This document shows positions 25,005 through 35,464 of a stretch of DNA of 64,000 nucleotides, in pieces. The translations under genes and the position numbers were made by a program. Position 1 is the stretch's first letter. Each line of letters begins with the position of its first letter. This stretch comes from Rhyacichthys aspro (Eukaryota > Chordata > Actinopteri > Gobiiformes > Rhyacichthyidae). A model generated the notes under the pieces. It was not told the DNA's origin. It saw only the letters and a list, made by a program, of their open reading frames with translations, and made no database searches. The stretch covers positions 6,123,953-6,187,952 of the forward strand of contig CM072155.1 of NCBI GenBank assembly GCA_036850595.1, in the 5' to 3' direction.

Positions 25005-27392
25005 ATGGAGCTGGTTTTCATGTCTTACCTTATTTTGGGATCTGGAGTCCTACAGAGAGTACTACACAGATATGACTCTATAGTGACGTGGTGGACCGCT
25101 CAGGCCATCTGCAGGACACACCACATTGACCTGGTCACAATCAGTGATCCACAAGAGAACAACCTCATCACGGAGGGTTGGATTGGTTTGTACCGGTACG
25201 ACTCGGTAAGCTGGAGATGGTCCCGAGGAAATCTGGAAGCCAACTACACTCCCTGGGGATCAGGTTTGTCCTGCGCTGTACTGATGTTCTTCTATCGGTC
25301 GCTCTTTTTCTGACAAGAAAGCACAGATAATGGTCAATTGTCCTAGACTTATAAGAAGAGGTGGGTGATATGGCAAATATTGCATATCACGATTTAGTTT
25401 CTACTATGTTGCTTCCAGTAAAACAGCTTCTAGCTTTTTTTTTTTTAAGTTACTGGCAATAAACTAGAAATTACATATGATAGATAATATTCAATAATTG
25501 TAGTTTATGAGGGTATTTGTGAATGAAAATGTGTCTAGAAAGTGTCACACATCATTATTATTATTAGAGGCAGACCGATAGTTGCTCTACGCATCAAATC
25601 CTTGTTTCATGTAATTTATTTGAACTTTAGTAGAGTTAGAGATGTTTTACGCTGGTTTAGACCTGGTTTAGTGAATGTCGGGCAGAACTTTGTCCTCAGA
25701 CTCAGATTTAAAAGTCTTAAAGTTCAGTTTAGTTTTATTTAGTGAGGGTTGGAGTGGAGTAGAGATCGCTTCAAAAGAGTCACGGTCACAAAAGCGCATT
25801 GAGAGCAACTGATGTCTATAACAACGTCTTCATTTTTTATCATGCTATCACTCTCATTGATGAGTTGTCATTGTTTTATTTGTCCTGTTTTTTCAACTCT
25901 GTATGAATACATAGGAATAATAAGTAATATTAGGTCTCCTATTATTTTCAATGGACGTTGCTCATTGGCGAAGCATGCCAAAAAAGTGCGGTCTCGTGTT
26001 TTACCCGGGTCAGGTTTCACGTGATCTCTTTAGATCAATGGGCACGAAGTCGCTATAAAACAATACATTATAAAACAATAACAATGATTTTTTAGCAAAG
26101 TATTTTTAACAGTAAAATTCTAGGATATGAAAATAGACAATAAACACTACAAAAGCTGACCATTTTGGTAGTTGTCCTGTCAGTCGAATACAAAACGTTA
26201 GATTTTTACATTGTGGTCTTTGGGGAAAATCCTTTTTGAGCCGTAGAGGATTTTTTTGCTGCAATACCTCAAGTGGCCACTAATCAAATTGGCGGCAGGA
26301 GAAAGGGGGCAGTGCCTTTTATGATCCATGGTTTGAGCACAGAACCACATCACATAGAAATGCAGAGTGGAGCGGTGCAGTGGTCTTTCCAAACTGCCAG
26401 ATTTTCAACAGTTCATATTTTAACACAATCAAATATCATAATATCACCCACTCAACTTATATATTACTCCAAACCATTACTGGAAATGCGTCTACATCAA
26501 GCCAGTCCTATTTTCTAATTTTTAAGGCATTTCTTCTTTTCATGCTGCTGTGCAATGTGCTCCAGTAAGTGTACAGTGCACACAAAAACTGCATTCCATT
26601 TAATTTGGTAAAAAAAATAACAGTAATTTTAGGGAATTATAAAGAATCAGTAGTGGTTTGTCCTCTTTGTTCATTTCTAATTTAAAAGAAGATGCAGATG
26701 TCTCAATTGTACACTTTTCATTTGTAGGTGACCCAGAAATCAATGATTACTGTGGTTACAAGCTGCCAACTGAGAATGTATGGAGGAGCAGGAATTGTTC
26801 TCTTTCATTTCCGTTCTACTGTGTGGACGAGCCACTGATTCTGGTGAAGGAGAAGAAGACCTGGGAGGAGGCTTTGGAGCACTGCAGAGCTCTGACTGTG
26901 TTTGACCCCGTCCACCGCTACGACCTGGCCTCTCTGTTCACTCCTTATGTCTATCAATACGCTGACAAGATGTTAAAAGAGCACTTACCAGGATGTAGCA
27001 GACTAGCAGCTCAACCAGATGAGGTAAAGGTTAAAAATAAAAATAAAATAAAAAATAAAATAATAAAAAATAAGGTAAAGACAAGACCATCACACAGTCC
27101 TTTTAAAGACACCATTCTTTCTTACACCATGTTATTATATAATGACCTGGGAGACTTTCTATTCCTAATGTATGATATTTGACTCTCTGTTTGGTAGGTG
27201 TGGATCGGCCTGAGATACCTGGGAGATCAGTGGATCTGGGTCAGTGGAGAAAACTACAAGGAGCCTTGGGAAAACTGTCCTATCGATAGACGCTGTGGAA
27301 TACTGGAGAGAAATAATACCCTTACAATACAGAGAAAGGGCTGTCAAAGTAAAGAATACTTTCTCTGCTCCAGAAGGCCTGGGATCTATTAG
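25005..27392 (+). CDS. Secreted double C-type lectin-like domain protein, gene B
   Basis: Coding exons are 25005-25263, 26728-27023 and 27198-27392, giving 249 residues. The start exon begins at 24981 after CTCTTCGCAG; the ATG at 25005 follows 24 untranslated bases. The signal segment is short (MELVFMSYLILGSGV). CTLD1 shows WWTAQAIC, EGWIGLYR, WRWSRG, CGYK and FYCVDE. CTLD2 shows KTWEEALEHC, YDLASLF, VWIGLRYLGDQWIW, NCP, RCGIL and YFLC. The exon 2 tail (LPGCSRLAAQPDE) is longer than in its relatives and adds a Cys, so this copy has ten mature cysteines rather than nine. Sugar-binding motifs are absent. Intron 2 is 174 bases. Neighbours A and C are relatives on the same strand. Confidence 0.88.
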
Positions 27393-27540
27393 AATCACTC
27401 TCTTTGTATGAATATCTGCAGCTTCTGCAACGCACAAACATACACCTTACACAGGATAGCTATTTTAGGTCCCTTAGTCGTATGGTTAATGTTCAAACAA
27501 ACTAACAAAATATAGATACATAAATATACATATATATATT

Positions 27541-27925
27541 CATTCATCTTCTACCGCTTATCCCACTTTGTGGGGTCGCGGGTGTCTGGAGCCTATCCCA
27601 GCTGCTTTGGGCCTTAGGCGGGGTACACCCTGGACAGTGGCCAGTTCGTCGCAGGGCTGACACTTAGACGTACATTGACAGACAACCATTCACTCTCACA
27701 TTCATCCACTAGGGGCACTTTAGAGTCACCAATTCACCTATACATGCATGTCTTTGGACGGTGGGAGGAAGCCGGACCCAGAGAGAACCCACGGTGACAC
27801 GGGGAGGACATGCAGACTCCTCACAGAAAGACCAGAGTTAGCCAATGATGTTTGGGTTGGCTACAATCAGCCAACGATGTTTTTGGGTCGGCCGGGATTT
27901 GAACTCACGACCTTCTTGCTGTGAA

Positions 27926-27927
<2 letters not shown>
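27541..27927. repeat. Abundant teleost dispersed repeat (LINE 3'-end type)
   Basis: The segment runs from CATCTTCTACCGCTTATCCC through GGCGGGGTACACCCTGG to GGCCGGGATTTGAACTCACG. A second copy lies at 60288-60679 inside the hAT element of gene G intron 1. The pattern is very common in fish genomes and probably derives from a non-LTR element; class uncertain. Confidence 0.7.

Positions 27928-28004
<77 letters not shown>
27928..28004. repeat. (AT)n microsatellite at left edge of the C duplication block
   Basis: About 77 bases of AT repeat. The homologous G block also starts just after an (AT)n tract (54371-54564). Confidence 0.95.
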
Positions 28005-28006
<2 letters not shown>

Positions 28007-28428
28007 ACCATTACCATTAGTAGTTTAGTCTTTGTTTAGTCCATTTAAATGGAGTGCAGTTGGTCATTTACCTGTAGATAACACATCTCTTAGACTTCCC
28101 TATATTCTCCTGTTATACTCTTTTTTCTTTTATTGTATATAATACAATAAGAGATAGAATATAGAGATATAATATATAAGATATAGCCTAACACAGATGA
28201 GTAGGTGGAACTTGGATAGTCAAATTATTTATGAGATGGTACTCACCGAGAAAGGGTTAAGAATCTCTGTTATAGCCCTTTCCAGAAACATATATTTCCC
28301 ATTTATATGAGTGTGCAAGTTAAAGACTAAGGCCAAATCCCAATTCGACCCCTTAGTCCTTGTTTAATATACAATATGAGATGTATAAATGAGCATTATC
28401 AGGGGTGTGGGGGTGCGTGGACAATCAG

Positions 28429-28802
28429 CCCGTTTACATTCACACTAATCTTTTTGATTTTAGATTTCTGGAGTTATCAGATTATTGTGTGATCATGTAA
28501 ACACCATGATCCACACTGATTTCCTTTATCTGATAGTGGCACTAATCTGATTATGATAAATCAGATTAACTCACCTAGATTTCTCCACAATACTCCGATG
28601 TCTTGGTGCATGTATACCTTTAATATGTAAAAAAATTGTTGCCATGTTCAACAAGACAAGACCGGATGTTTTGAAAATAACAGAAGGAGGTTCCACTATG
28701 CAAGGGTTTTTTGATCACATTTCTGAAGTGCATGTAAACAGATCTGATTTATACAATAATCTGATTACTCCCAGGTATCAGATTATTATGGTCATGTAAA
28801 TG
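28429..28802. mobile_element. MITE related to 16758-17342
   Basis: CCCGTTTACATT at the left and GTCATGTAAATGG at the right form inverted ends, with AATCTGATT motifs inside. The duplicate at 54972-55343 is part of the G block. Confidence 0.7.
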
Positions 28803-30456
28803 GAGTGTGTGTGTTGTAATGTGTAGAACTAAACAAACGCAGACTGCCAAACCAAACGATACCAACCAAACCAAAAAAGAAACAGATAGAATAGGACAGC
28901 AGCAGCAGAGGGCCTGGTTAAATAGCCACCAGGGGCCCATGGGTATATCAGTCCAGGGACCTTACCAAGGCCCACTAAGGGGCATCAGGCTAATCTTGTC
29001 AAGCAGATCTCTCTTTAACACTCTTTGATGGGGAAACACAGGGTGATGCCATAAAGTGGGGCTGCTCAACTGTGATTGGTTATTTCAGCAAAGAGGGAGG
29101 GTCTAATGTAACTCCTATCATGTGATGAGCCCCCCTCTTTTCATCCACTGCTGCGTTAAACACTAGATGATAAATATCTGGGGCAGATGCTTTCACTTCC
29201 TGGAATATGAACAATTGTTTTTGTTTTCTTTTCATCTTCTGGATATCTTTGGAAAAAAAAGACGTGAAAAAAAGAGTGAACCACACTTGAACACAAATGA
29301 CCTGAAGAGTTAACACTGTGTTTGTATTTCAATTGTAATCTAAATAAATGGTTCATTCTGTTTCCCTTTCCCCTTTCCCTAAATTATTCAATACATATTT
29401 TTGCTTGCAACCAATTTATATCTTGTCTCCTTCATTCACACATTCAAGCTCCATAGACGACTCTAGTTTTCTGCAGAGTCATTGTAATAGCCATTATAGC
29501 CTACACCTTCCAAACATATTTACTGCTGTGATTGCTTTCTTGTCAATCAATTTAACACTTCTTTAAATATTAAACATATAGTTAAACAACGTCTCTGCAG
29601 CTAAATTTAGGCCACCTTTGAATTTTGAGATTCAAGCCTCAAGAAAGAACTGTTGTAAATAAGAATTGCCCGTTTTCAAACTTACACAATACAATGAAGA
29701 GGCTTTTAAAGTGTAACTAGTCTACTGACCTAGAAATTAGATTGGAGTTATACAAAGCTTTTTAAACGTCTGTGCTCATGGGATATTGTTGAAAGGTTAA
29801 AACTAAACAGACTAATAGACCTTTTGGAGTATTTTTAGGAGAGAACAACCCTTGATTATGATCAAGATTGTTTAGTTAAAAATCAGTTAAAGATATTAGC
29901 GTATTCAATATACAGTAGACAGCGCCTAAATACTGAGTCTAGCAATTGAAGGGGCAGAGTTATCAAAACGTCATCCATTTGAAACAACCAATCACAGCCC
30001 ATACTTTCTAGCATCAACCGAAGCATAGGTCCTTGTAGCTTGTAGCCTTTAGCAGCCAAAATGCTTGTGTATTAAAGCAGACAACTATCAATATCACCAA
30101 TAACAATAATGATGGATTCGATTTATATAACGAATGTTCTCTACCCACTCACTGACAGTCTGCCATTTGCACGCACCATTTTGTTCATGGAGATTTTACT
30201 CTTTATCGGTGGATGTCTTTGTAATAAAAAAAACAAAAAAGAAACACAAACTACTTATTTTCTGACTTTTGGTTACAATACTGTTCAGATATTTTGGAAT
30301 AGGTTTAATTGAAAACACATCAACTGTTCTAGTATTTGTCCAAGAATCTGATTTTCACACATTAAAATGAGTCAAGGTCAAGGTCAGTGGTGAACGTGGC
30401 AGTCAAATGCAGTGATTTGTTTGTCACTGGCGCACAGAGCCATTCAAATAAACAGA

Positions 30457-31117
30457 CAGTGGTGGAGGTAGTACTCACTTTCTCTACTTAAGTAAAAGTA
30501 CAGATAAAGAGGGGGAAAAGTACAAGTATCACATTAAACCTATTACTGATGTGAAAGTATTAAAGTTGCGAAAAGAAAGGTTGGATAATAATTCACAGGG
30601 AATATAAACTCATTAATATCAGAGGCTGTTTCCTTGTAGCTCAACAGAGCATGAGTGAAAGTATTGTTCTTTAATCGGTCTGAACCATGTATGTCCAAGA
30701 AAAAACAATCACACTGTTTTTTTTTATTTTTTTGTTTTGTTTAGAGCATCCTTCGGTGGCTGAAGATCTGATCAAATCATTATCCTACTGATTAAAGTTC
30801 GCCCGTATTTGTCTGTTGAATAGTTTGACAGATCACAGAGAGATGCTGTGTTCATCTGTGCTTCGTAAAACTCAGCGCTATAGGTTAAGGAAAATAGTTA
30901 TGTAGCACTTTAACATTTAATTTAAGGTTTTGTACATTTACAACAATTTACAAATGCATATTTACTTGTGCTTGTAAAGCCGATGTACAAATGTAGTGGA
31001 GTAGAAAGTACAGATATTTGCTCTAAATGTAGTGGAGTAAAAGTAAAAATCTACTTAAGTAATGTACAAATACTTGTACTTTACTTTGTATTTTTACTTT
31101 GTTACTTTCGGCCACTG
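30457..31117. mobile_element. CAGTGG-ended hAT-like MITE
   Basis: The left end is CAGTGGTGGAGGTAGTACTC and the inverted right end is CAGTGGCCGAAAGTAACAAA. The interior is rich in AAGTAAAAGTA. A clean 8-bp target duplication is not visible. A truncated copy starts at 56881 in the G block and a degraded relative lies at 2757-3330. Confidence 0.65.
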
Positions 31118-32579
31118 CACAGACACCACACATAAAATAAGTAAAGAATGGTTTGAAAGTTGCTGATAATGTTTGAGCTGTACAAAAATGTGAATCTCAT
31201 ATTACCTTTCCTCAGCCCTAGAAGGTGATAGATGTAGGTTTTTGGTTGTTTTACGATTAAAGTGACATGAAAGAGTGCAACCTTAGTGGGACTGATTATT
31301 TATTTATTTTTTATTTTTTTGCAAGTGAACTTTCAAAACTTAGATTTGTTGACATTCATTGGTAAAAAGACAGGTGTCTAATGATGTGAGAGGCTGAACT
31401 TTACATCCCAAAAGCTGTACCAGTTTCTTCTTTGAATATAACTGTTCACACAAGAACAAGACAAGCTTCATTTAGAAAAACAAACAAAACAAAAAAACAA
31501 ATCTGGATTTTGAGGTGTTTAGCTCCACCTCTTAGTGACTGTTCCACCATGTTGTAACCAAAGCTAATAGGTTTAGAGGAATAATATCAAACGCTTATTT
31601 AGGATGCTTCGTTCACTGGAATGACTTGTTGGTTTGCAAAAAAACGGTACTTTAGGTCACTGCCACAGTATTGGTCAGAAGCAGCAACAGTCTGAGAGAA
31701 ATCACAATCCTCTGAGAAGAACAAGTTGGATTTGTGATGTAAGTAATGTGTTATAACACTTGATTATAAATATTAAATATATAAAGTATTAAGGGTGGTC
31801 CAATCAGGATTTCTGAGGCATATCTTGATCACTGAAAGAATTATTGGCCGATCACCCACCGGTCACAATGTCTATTTAATATATTCAATTACAGGTTTTC
31901 CGCTGCATTCATTAGAATGTGGCAGCCATGACACAAGTCCCCTGTCCTTGTCTCTATATTTTCCATCAGTAAAAATACAGCAATTACACAGATTTTCTCA
32001 GATATAAAAGTAAAACCTCATTTTACAGATTTAGAACCCATTATGGTGTTATATACCTCTATCCACATTTCTTTCTTGGGTTCAGTGAAGGCAGCACGGA
32101 AATAATCAGCCAATCAGATCATTTGTAGATTGTTTCTGGGGCTGCAAAACGTTAAAAAGTACACAGTGGAAAATATAGTTATAATATAATTCAATAAGAC
32201 TCTAGTGTTTATAAAGTTAAAGTTTCTGTGGATTTAAAAAAAAGATGGTTGGTTGTGTTCAGAGTAAAGGTCACAAGTTCCTATGACTCACCTTCAAGTG
32301 ACAAATGTATAAAAAGAATGACTTAATACTAAACACCAGCCATAACATTAGCGTGGCTGTGATTATCTGAACAAAATATCAAGCATTATACAGTATTTTA
32401 TTGCAGAACAAACAAAGTGCATGTATTTTCTTCGTTTTTCCTTCAGTTTTTCCTTCTCAAAATACCTTCCCCTGTTTACGGCTAGGGCTATATTTACGTG
32501 ACGAGCCAATGTACTGGAAAGTTTCCATTTACGTGCTCCTCATGTAATCCCTGTTTTACAAAGCTATGTTTTGCATAGT

Positions 32580-32699
32580 CAAAAAACACTGTCAGGAGAC
32601 GTCTTCCTCACTCTTTTCATCAGGACAAGATAGATCTCAACTCTTGATATCCACAGAAGTTAAAGCTGTTATTTCTGCTGCTGCTGCTGATGAAACAAG
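32580..32699 (+). other. Candidate untranslated first exon of gene C
   Basis: AAACAAG|GTGAGAGTG gives a strong donor after 32699. The exon 3' end contains a short CTG repeat (CTGCTGCTGCTGATG). Homologous donors lie at 37672 (D) and 57978 (G), and all three lie before a coding exon with an acceptor just upstream of its ATG. The 5' end is not determined. Confidence 0.6.
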
Positions 32700-32779
32700 G
32701 TGAGAGTGCAAAATAGATGAATTCTTAGTTCTCAGTTCTCAGAATATAGTATGGTAGATTATGGATGAGTTTACATAAA

Positions 32780-33523
32780 CAGTTGTGTTCATAATAATAG
32801 CAGTGTGTTTTAAAAAAGTGAGTAAAGCTCAAAATCCTTCCAGAATCTTCTATTCCAAATCAAAACATGAACAAAAAATGTGTTATTCCTTTACAGAAAG
32901 TGAAGAAAAAGATTTTTATTTTAATAAACTCAAACATTTACTGTATAAACTGGAAAATGCTTTAGATTCAGCTTTCCTGTGAATCTGGATCTGGATATTC
33001 TTCTGCATTTCTTGGTTTTGCCTCAGAAACAGCATTTTTAATGTCACCCATAAGTTTTCTATTGGATTAAGGTCCATGGATTGTGCTGGACACTACATAA
33101 TATCAATCTTGTTGGTCTGGAACCAAGATGCTGCTCACTTACTGCTGTGATTGGGGTAATTGTCTTGTTTAAACACATTTTCTCTTCAAGACTGACTTCT
33201 TCAAGTGTTTTGATGAATTCAAACTGATCCATGATCAGTGTGTGATAAATAAATCCAACACTGGGAGGCACCCCTGGCAGCTCAGGTAGAGCATACACCT
33301 AGGACACGGGAGACCTGGGTTCTTGTCTCGGTCGAGTGAGTCATTTGTCCAGTGCCATTACTCACTCTCTTTCACCCTGCTTCCTGTCCAGCTACTGTCA
33401 ATCTATCAATAAGGACCAAAAAGCCCAAAAAATAGTCAATGTTTCCAATGCTTTTGTGTGTATGAAAATTAAAGATATTATAAGGATTCTGAGGATTTTT
33501 ACAAACAGCTATGAATACAACTG
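32780..33523 (-). mobile_element. Tc1-like transposon remnant in gene C intron 1
   Basis: The ends are CAGTTGTGTTCATAATAATA and, inverted from the right, CAGTTGTATTCATAGCTG. The minus strand encodes decayed transposase C-terminal pieces, including QDNYPNHSSK and PAQSMDLNPIE, with in-frame stops. A tRNA-derived SINE is inserted in it. The same nested arrangement is at 58059-58777 and, truncated, at 37753-38375. Confidence 0.85.
33264..33440 (+). mobile_element. tRNA-derived SINE nested in the Tc1-like remnant
   Basis: The head contains TGGCAGCTCAGGTAGAGC (A-box-like) and, 30-odd bases on, GACCTGGGTTCTTGTCTCGG (B-box-like; GGGTTCGTGTC in the D and G copies). The pyrimidine-rich body ends GGACCAAAAAGCCCAAAAAA. 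It is a pol III-type SINE, not a functional tRNA gene: no intact acceptor stem or anticodon arm was found. Confidence 0.75.
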
Positions 33524-33656
33524 AATATTAAAAGGACTTATTACTATTAAAAACCCACAGGTTATTTTCGTCTGTTCCTCTCAATATTTGTCTAATCACA
33601 TTAAAGTATATGTTATTACTCCTTCTGTATTGTCTGCAGGAGCCGTCCTCTGCAAC

Positions 33657-35419
33657 ATGATGAAGAACATGCTCATAATGTTGCCTCTGCTCCTTCATTC
33701 TCACGTGGAAGCAGTTGGTTTACGTGTGCCAAAATATGTCCACTACAACAGTGTGTCCGTGACATGGCAGACTGCACAATACATCTGCAGAACGTACCAC
33801 ACTGACCTGGTCACTATCAGAGATGCAGAAGACAACAGGCACTTTTTTACTGACCAAGGGTGGATTGGTTTGTACCGAGACAGTCCCACCTCTGAGTGGA
33901 AATGGAGCTTAAGAAATGAACCAGCCAACTTCACCATGTTTAAAGGCAAGATATTTTCATTGGGAATTGGAGTTAATCAATTCGGTGCCTAAAACAGATG
34001 TTGATGATAAAAATACCGCACTATTTGGACTATTGAGAGCACCTGAATATAAGCTGCACCCACTAAATTCAAAAAGAAAAAAAAATTGTGTACATATATA
34101 GGCCACAATTGTCTATAAGTGATCATAACAAGTGAATTTACACCGGAAGATGTTACACCGAAAGACTTTTTTTTAACTTTTAATTAAATAAATGCTTTTT
34201 TCCGAACAGTGCCTGTAACACGGCTGGTTAAAAAAATAAAAAATACAGTAGCCTACCGGAAAAGTCATTGATCGCTATCTTCATCTTCCTCCTGCGCACT
34301 AAAACCACTAAGTCGTCTTCTTCAGTGTCAGAATTGAACAGCGTCAGAATTACTTCGTCACACACTTTCTCAGTCTCTCTTTCGTTGTCGCTCTCAGTGT
34401 CTCTTTCGTCTCGAGGCAAATTTGAGAAACTTGAAAGTTGCATCAGGTCCATTTCTTTGTGTGTTTTTCACGATGAGGGTGTGTGCATGAAGCGCAAAAT
34501 CACTGATCTGAAGAATTTTGTGTGAGTGCGTTTGATTTAATTCGAACAGTTTCATTGGTCCACTGTGACCTGTTTGGTAATTTCATTGGTCTGATGTGAC
34601 GAGGCTAAATGTATTGGCGGCATGAAGCTCGTTAGCCCGTAAAAATCCATAAATTAGCGGCTTATAGTTTGGAAATTACGGTAGTACATTTTCCCCATTT
34701 CTCGAAATATGTAAAGGTATATACTGCAAAAAATAAATTTGATGAAAAATGCCAAAAAAGTCTTTGCTAATTAGCGGTGTGCATTGGGTTTGATTGATTT
34801 CACTGTTGACAAATACCAATAAAGCCAATGATCAACGTGTCTTGTTTTTTTGGGGGTTTTTTTTGGCTCTGCAGATGGACTTGTCTCGGATCAAAACTGC
34901 GCCTTTAAGAACAAAGATCGCTATGACTGGGAGATTGACCCCTGCGGTGGCTACCATTCATTTCTGTGTTTCGATGAAAGGCTGGTTCTTGTGAAGGAGA
35001 AAAAAACATGGGAGGAGGCGCTGGCTCACTGTAGGTCCATGGAGGTGAAGGACCCGACTCGCCGCCACAGCCACACCTTCGACCTGGCCACTCTGCTCAC
35101 TCCAGACGACCACAACTACGCCCGAGAGATAATACAAGACGCCAAGACTGAACAGGTAGGACGTTTTCTTCAAATTAAATATAGGTTTCAGCTCATCGTT
35201 GACTTTGTTGGTCTGTCTTGTGTCTGGTAGGTGTGGACCGGCCTGAGATTCTTCGGAGATCAGTGGGCGTGGGTTGGCGGTGAGGAAGTACAATACAATG
35301 ATATCTGGAAATGTCCGTACTTTTGGCGCTGCGGCACGCTGGAGAAGAATAGTTCCCGTCTTCATGACAGAGCCTCATGCAATAATAAATTCAATTTCCT
35401 CTGCTACAGGAGACCCTAA
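33657..35419 (+). CDS. Secreted double C-type lectin-like domain protein, gene C
   Basis: Coding exons are 33657-33945, 34875-35155 and 35231-35419, giving 252 residues. The start exon begins at 33640 after TTGTCTGCAG. The first intron inside the coding region has a GC donor (AAAG|GCAAGA) and the acceptor CTCTGCAG; a GT donor is not available in the right phase. The signal peptide is MLIMLPLLLHSHVEA. CTLD1 has VTWQTAQYIC, QGWIGLYR, WKWSLRN, QNCAFK and FLCFDE. CTLD2 has KTWEEALAHC, FDLATLLT, VWTGLRFFGDQWAW, KCP, RCGTL and FLC. Nine cysteines remain in the mature protein. There are no EPN/QPD or WND motifs. Gene D is a close tandem duplicate; they differ mostly at the CTLD1 patch 34910-34963. 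Confidence 0.9.
34014..34683 (-). mobile_element. MITE with TACCG...CGGTA ends in gene C (pogo/Tc1-like)
   Basis: The ends TACCGCACTATTTGGACTAT and, inverted from the right, TACCGTAATTTCCAAACTAT form an imperfect terminal repeat flanked by TA-containing sequence. The minus strand keeps an acidic open piece (VCDEVILTLFNSDTEEDD) that may be the C-terminal end of a DDE transposase. Copies sit at the same place in D (38758-39430) and G (59273-59947). Confidence 0.65.
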
Positions 35420-35458
35420 GGACTTCGACGCCTTCAACGGTTAAAGTCAATTGTGCAA

Positions 35459-35464
35459 AATAAA
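35459..35464 (+). terminator. Poly(A) signal of gene C
   Basis: AATAAA lies 40 bases after the TAA stop and is conserved in D (40248-40253) and G (63429-63434). It implies very short 3' UTRs. Confidence 0.65.

Noticed and set aside
33059..33298. Minus-strand ORF as a gene
   Set aside because: In neighbouring frames it reads as decayed Tc1 transposase (PAQSMDLNPIE) with stops, between Tc1-type ends.
33264..33335. Possible tRNA gene (A-box and B-box-like motifs)
   Set aside because: No complete cloverleaf; it is repeated at 38243 and 58496 within transposon sequence with a SINE body, so it is a SINE head.
34228..34452. Minus-strand acidic ORF as a host gene
   Set aside because: It is inside a MITE with TACCG ends, is copied at 38972 and 59527, and lacks a full domain.
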